Source: Pedobacter schmidteae
GTDB lineage: Bacteria; Bacteroidota; Bacteroidia; Sphingobacteriales; Sphingobacteriaceae
Length of the DNA: 10,061 nucleotides
Assembly: GCA_945906015.1 (NCBI GenBank)
Contig: CAMDQV010000057.1
Span: 1 to 10,061, forward strand
Reading direction: 5' to 3'
The translations under genes were made by a program, and so were the position numbers. Numbering within the stretch: position 1 is the first letter of the stretch; the number at the start of each line of letters is the position of its first letter. This document shows positions 7,268-10,061 of the stretch, piece after piece. The notes beneath the pieces are model-generated. The model did not search any database. It saw only the letters and a program-made list of their open reading frames with translations, and was not told the origin of the DNA.

Positions 7268-8257
7268 CTAGATCAATTTTTTAGCCATCAGGTATTCGGC
7301 TATTTGAACAGCATTGGTTGCTGCTCCTTTACGAAGATTATCGGCAACGATCCAAAGATTTAATGTTTTATCCTGAGATTCATCTCTTCTAATTCGGCCA
7401 ACAAAAACCTCATCTTTTTCATGAGCATCCATTGGCATTGGGTACTTTAAATTTGCCGGATCATCAACAACGAGTATACCTTCTTCTTTTTCCAGAATTG
7501 TACGTACCTCATCCAGGTCAAAATCATTTTCAAATTCAATATTAACTGATTCAGAATGCCCACCCATAACTGGGATACGAACAGTTGTTGCAGTTACGCG
7601 AATGGAATCATCTCCCATGATCTTTTTTGTCTCAAGGATCATTTTCATCTCTTCCTTGGTGTATCCATTATCTTGAAATACATCGATCTGAGGAATTACA
7701 TTCAGGTCAATCGGATAAGCATATGCCATTGGACCGACAATACCTTTACGTTCATTCATCATTTGATCTACGGCTTTTACACCGGTGCCCGTAACAGACT
7801 GATAGGTAGAAACAACAACACGTTTAATTCTATATTTATCATGCAGTGGTTTCAAAACCACCACCATTTGTATAGTTGAACAATTCGGATTGGCAATAAT
7901 CTTATCTTGAGCGGTAAGTTCATTTGCATTCACTTCTGGCACGATTAATTTCTTATCCGGATCCATCCGCCAGGCAGATGAATTATCAATTACTGTTGTA
8001 CCTGCGGCAGCAAAACGCGGTGCGCTTTCTAGGGAAGTTCCTCCACCGGCAGAGAATAATGCTACATCTGGCTTCATAGCAATGGCATTATCCATGGTCA
8101 CAACAGTATACTTTTTTCCCTTGAATTCAATCTGTTTACCTGCACTCTTTGCAGAAGCAACCGGGATCAATTCACTAAGGGGGAAATTGCGCTCTGCTAA
8201 AACTTTTAACATCACCGAACCTACAAGGCCGGTAGCGCCTACTACTGCAACTTTCAT
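7268..8257 (-). CDS. asd: Aspartate-semialdehyde dehydrogenase
   Basis: This cytoplasmic enzyme makes L-aspartate 4-semialdehyde from aspartyl phosphate with NADPH (EC 1.2.1.11). It is the branch point to lysine/diaminopimelate, threonine and methionine. The 329-residue length is normal. The N-terminal Rossmann fold carries the NADP-binding GATGLVG at 7-13. The nucleophile is Cys126 in NPNCSTIQ. TVRIPVMGGHSES holds the substrate-binding Arg227 and catalytic His234. SAGGGTSLE (about 69-77) and NLRKGAATNAVQIAE near the C-terminus are also family signatures. The ATG at 8257 is the only sensible start because GATGLVG follows at once. Its upstream is A-rich with no Shine-Dalgarno site. It is a single-gene unit with its own terminator and a separate upstream region, functionally unrelated to the SusCD locus. 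No oddities are seen. Confidence 0.98.
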   Translation of the reverse strand: MKVAVVGATGLVGSVMLKVLAERNFPLSELIPVASAKSAGKQIEFKGKKYTVVTMDNAIAMKPDVALFSAGGGTSLESAPRFAAAGTTVIDNSSAWRMDPDKKLIVPEVNANELTAQDKIIANPNCSTIQMVVVLKPLHDKYRIKRVVVSTYQSVTGTGVKAVDQMMNERKGIVGPMAYAYPIDLNVIPQIDVFQDNGYTKEEMKMILETKKIMGDDSIRVTATTVRIPVMGGHSESVNIEFENDFDLDEVRTILEKEEGILVVDDPANLKYPMPMDAHEKDEVFVGRIRRDESQDKTLNLWIVADNLRKGAATNAVQIAEYLMAKKLI

Positions 8258-8301
8258 TTTTTTTGTTTTTTAAAAAATTCGAACATTAATTATTATTAAG
8301 G

Positions 8302-8309
8302 CAAATATC
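8302..8309 (-). promoter_or_regulatory. Candidate -7 element for asd
   Basis: On the minus strand GATATTTG matches the Bacteroidota -7 consensus TAnnTTTG at five of six fixed positions. It lies 45 bases before the asd ATG, giving a leader of about 38-40 bases. No convincing TTTG-type -33 element is seen at the usual 19-21 base spacing, so support is moderate. Confidence 0.35.
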
Positions 8310-8431
8310 GCAAATTGTTTGGTTATTTAATTGGCTTAACTAGCCCCATGAGCAAATTTCTGGTCTAAATCATGCATTCTATCAATAATCATAACCGTTT
8401 ACTATATAGATCTTACCGTAAACTCATTCCT

Positions 8432-8463
8432 TTTGCATGCATTATGCCAAAATCTTAATTTAA
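8432..8463 (+). promoter_or_regulatory. Candidate promoter for the LTD-domain gene
   Basis: TTTG at 8432-8435, a 20-base spacer, and TAATTTAA at 8456-8463 resemble the Bacteroidota TTTG/TAnnTTTG promoter, although the last two bases of the -7 box do not fit. The predicted start near 8470 would leave a leader of about 14 bases before the ATG at 8484. The rest of the 226-base divergent region (8258-8483) shows no gene or obvious repeat. Confidence 0.3.
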
Positions 8464-8483
8464 TTCTGCTTTTATAGGCAGAA

Positions 8484-10061
8484 ATGAAAAAAATCTTAAT
8501 AATAGTACTTTTTTTATACAGCAACTCAGTGCGTGCACAGCTAAATGATGATTTTAGTGACGGTAATTTTTTATTGAATCCAGTTTGGACTACCGGAAAT
8601 AGCGGAACTGATTTTATTGTTCTAACTAATAAACTCAGATCAAATTCCAGTCTGAGTTCTGGTAGCTTTTATATCAGTACCCCTAATACGCTTGCATTAA
8701 ATTCCAAATGGGAGTTCTGGATCAATCTTCAGTTTAATACCTCAGGAGCAAACTTTGTAGACATTTATTTGATTTCAGATAAAGCAGATCTTAAAAGCAG
8801 TTTGATCAATGGATATTTTATTCGAGTTGGAAATACCGATGACGAAATCTGCCTGTATAAACGATCTGGCTTAAGCAGCAGCAGCAGCAAGCTAATTGAT
8901 GGGCTAAACGGAACCACAAATACAAGCAATAACACAATCAGAGTACGGGTTACCAGGAATAACGACGGACTTTTTAGTCTTGAGAGGGATTTAAGTGGAG
9001 CTACTAATTCCTTTTTTACAGAGGGAACATTCAGGGATATTAGCTTTACAAATTCCTCTTTCTTCGGTGTTTTTATTCAACAATCTACTTCCAGTTTTTT
9101 TCAAAAACATTTTTTCGATGATTTCAAAATTGAGCCTATAATTTTAGATACGAGTCCGCCCGAATTAACAGGAGTTTCAGTTATAGACTCAATTACTTTA
9201 GAAGTAACCTTTAATGAGGCCATGGATAGCATTGGGGTTAAAAATCCGATAAACTTTAGTTTAACTAATTTCACAGGACAACTAAATAATATCCAAACAA
9301 GCTCCGATCCGACAAAATTCAAGATCAAATTGAATTCTGAATTAAAAACGGGCCAGTACTATCTCAAAGCATTGAACGTAAAAGACATCAATGGAAATTT
9401 AATTCAAAATAAAAATCAGGCATCCTTCAACTATGTAAAACCTTATAAGCCTAAATTCAGAGATATCATTATCAACGAAATATTTGCTGATCCGGCACCG
9501 CAGATCGATCTGCCATCGGTTGAATACATTGAACTTCTAAATTCCAGTAATGAAACCATATCACTTTATAACTGGAAGCTAAGCGACCTATCAAGTTCAG
9601 GCTCTTTGGGTAATATTAGCATTTCTCCCAACTCCTATTTAATACTTTGCGCTAAGGCAGACACCGCTGAATTTAAGAAATTCGGAAATGTTTTGGGCCT
9701 TTCCTCTTGGCCATCACTGAACAACAGCGGGGATGTGCTATCTATAAAGGATCATTTAAATACCTTGGTAGATTCCATTTCCTATTCAGATACTTGGCAT
9801 CGCGAACCGTTAAAAAAACAGGGTGGATGGAGTTTGGAACGCGTGAGTGCTACCTCCATTTGTGAGGGAATTTTTAACTGGATAAGCTCTAATGACGCTT
9901 CGGGTGGCACTCCGGGGAAGCAAAATTCTGTATTCATTGCCAATTTCGATCAAAAACCCTTAAAAGCTGACAGTTTGAATCGTTTATCCGATACTACCCT
10001 TTTGGTATATTTTAACAAACCATTAAATAACAGCACGTTAACAACAAATAATTTTTTATTA
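8484..10061 (+). CDS. Secreted multidomain protein with lamin-tail domain and Ig-like domains (3' end cut by window edge)
   Basis: The first 526 codons are visible and open to the right edge. A signal peptide (MKKILIIVLFLYSNSVRAQ, likely cleavage near Ala18) sends it to the Sec system. Residues about 20-217 form a beta-rich region that looks like a LamG/concanavalin-type sandwich, with no firm family assignment. About 223-318 resembles an SbsA-type Ig-like domain (SPPELTGVSVIDSITLEVTF, NEAMDS). About 325-484 is a lamin-tail (LTD) domain: IIINEIFADPAP, VEYIELLNSSNETISLYNWK, SLNNSGDVLSIKD and the closing GGWSLER...NW...GGTPGKQNSV. A second Ig-like unit starts near 495 (RLSDTTLLVYFNKPLNNS). Bacteroidota proteins of this build are usually long and often end in a type IX secretion or gliding-associated sorting domain, which would lie outside the window. 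The role is probably cell-surface or extracellular binding; no catalytic motif is seen. Confidence 0.88.
   Translation, partial: MKKILIIVLFLYSNSVRAQLNDDFSDGNFLLNPVWTTGNSGTDFIVLTNKLRSNSSLSSGSFYISTPNTLALNSKWEFWINLQFNTSGANFVDIYLISDKADLKSSLINGYFIRVGNTDDEICLYKRSGLSSSSSKLIDGLNGTTNTSNNTIRVRVTRNNDGLFSLERDLSGATNSFFTEGTFRDISFTNSSFFGVFIQQSTSSFFQKHFFDDFKIEPIILDTSPPELTGVSVIDSITLEVTFNEAMDSIGVKNPINFSLTNFTGQLNNIQTSSDPTKFKIKLNSELKTGQYYLKALNVKDINGNLIQNKNQASFNYVKPYKPKFRDIIINEIFADPAPQIDLPSVEYIELLNSSNETISLYNWKLSDLSSSGSLGNISISPNSYLILCAKADTAEFKKFGNVLGLSSWPSLNNSGDVLSIKDHLNTLVDSISYSDTWHREPLKKQGGWSLERVSATSICEGIFNWISSNDASGGTPGKQNSVFIANFDQKPLKADSLNRLSDTTLLVYFNKPLNNSTLTTNNFLL
8874..8888 (+). repeat. (AGC)5 trinucleotide repeat inside the LTD-domain gene
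   Basis: Five tandem AGC codons encode Ser131-Ser135 in a likely surface loop of the N-terminal sandwich region. Copy-number change would stay in frame, so this is length variation at most and not an on/off switch. Confidence 0.8.

Noticed and set aside
7556..7879. 107-codon plus-strand open frame opposite asd
   Set aside because: It is antisense to the conserved core of asd (including the catalytic Cys codon). The His/Cys-rich translation is typical of a shadow frame.
8082..8273. 63-codon plus-strand open frame opposite the asd start
   Set aside because: It is antisense to the asd N-terminus and has no independent support.
9101..9328. 75-codon minus-strand open frame inside the LTD-domain gene
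   Set aside because: It is antisense to the Ig-like domain, whose plus-strand frame is clearly the coding one.
1..10061. Mobile elements, CRISPR arrays, tRNA or rRNA genes
   Set aside because: No transposase-like protein, terminal inverted repeats, spaced direct repeats or tRNA-like cloverleaf was found. Base composition looks even across the window, with no sign of a transferred island.

Overview
The window looks like a chromosomal segment from a low-GC member of the Bacteroidota, most likely a Sphingobacteriales genome (Pedobacter-like). The evidence is a SusC/SusD outer-membrane pair, a FecR protein with the DUF4974-type C-terminus, a Bacteroidota-type ECF sigma factor, an LTD-domain secreted protein, translation starts preceded by A-rich stretches instead of Shine-Dalgarno sites, and several TAnnTTTG-like -7 elements. 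The genus is inferred from protein style only.

Layout. Positions 1-6911 hold four genes on the minus strand, read right to left: an ECF sigma factor (6336-6911), a FecR-like anti-sigma factor (5007-6224), a SusC-type TonB-dependent transporter with an N-terminal STN signalling domain (1476-4880), and a SusD-like lipoprotein (1-1414) that loses only its last few residues at the left edge. Positions 6912-7267 separate this locus from the next gene and hold only a doubtful 70-codon plus-strand frame and the asd terminator. Positions 7268-8257 (minus) encode aspartate-semialdehyde dehydrogenase, a housekeeping enzyme. A 226-base divergent region follows. From 8484 to the right edge (plus) runs the first 526 codons of a secreted multidomain protein with a lamin-tail domain and Ig-like domains.

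How the genes work together. The first four form a trans-envelope signalling nutrient-uptake unit. The substrate binds SusD/SusC at the outer membrane. The STN domain of SusC is expected to signal through the periplasmic part of FecR, which releases the sigma factor to activate susC-susD. No glycan-active enzyme is visible, so the substrate (glycan, peptide or other) cannot be named. Genes left of the window may tell.

The least ordinary feature is the 126-base gap between fecR and susC. It holds a terminator-like hairpin with a T7 tract, and pairing details show that it works better on the plus strand, antisense to all four genes. It is preceded by a perfect 8-base inverted repeat and an exact TAnnTTTG element on the same strand. 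Together these suggest an approximately 85-nt antisense RNA opposite the susC leader. This is inference from sequence and needs RNA data. Apart from that, the window reads as an ordinary SusCD/FecIR locus beside a housekeeping gene.
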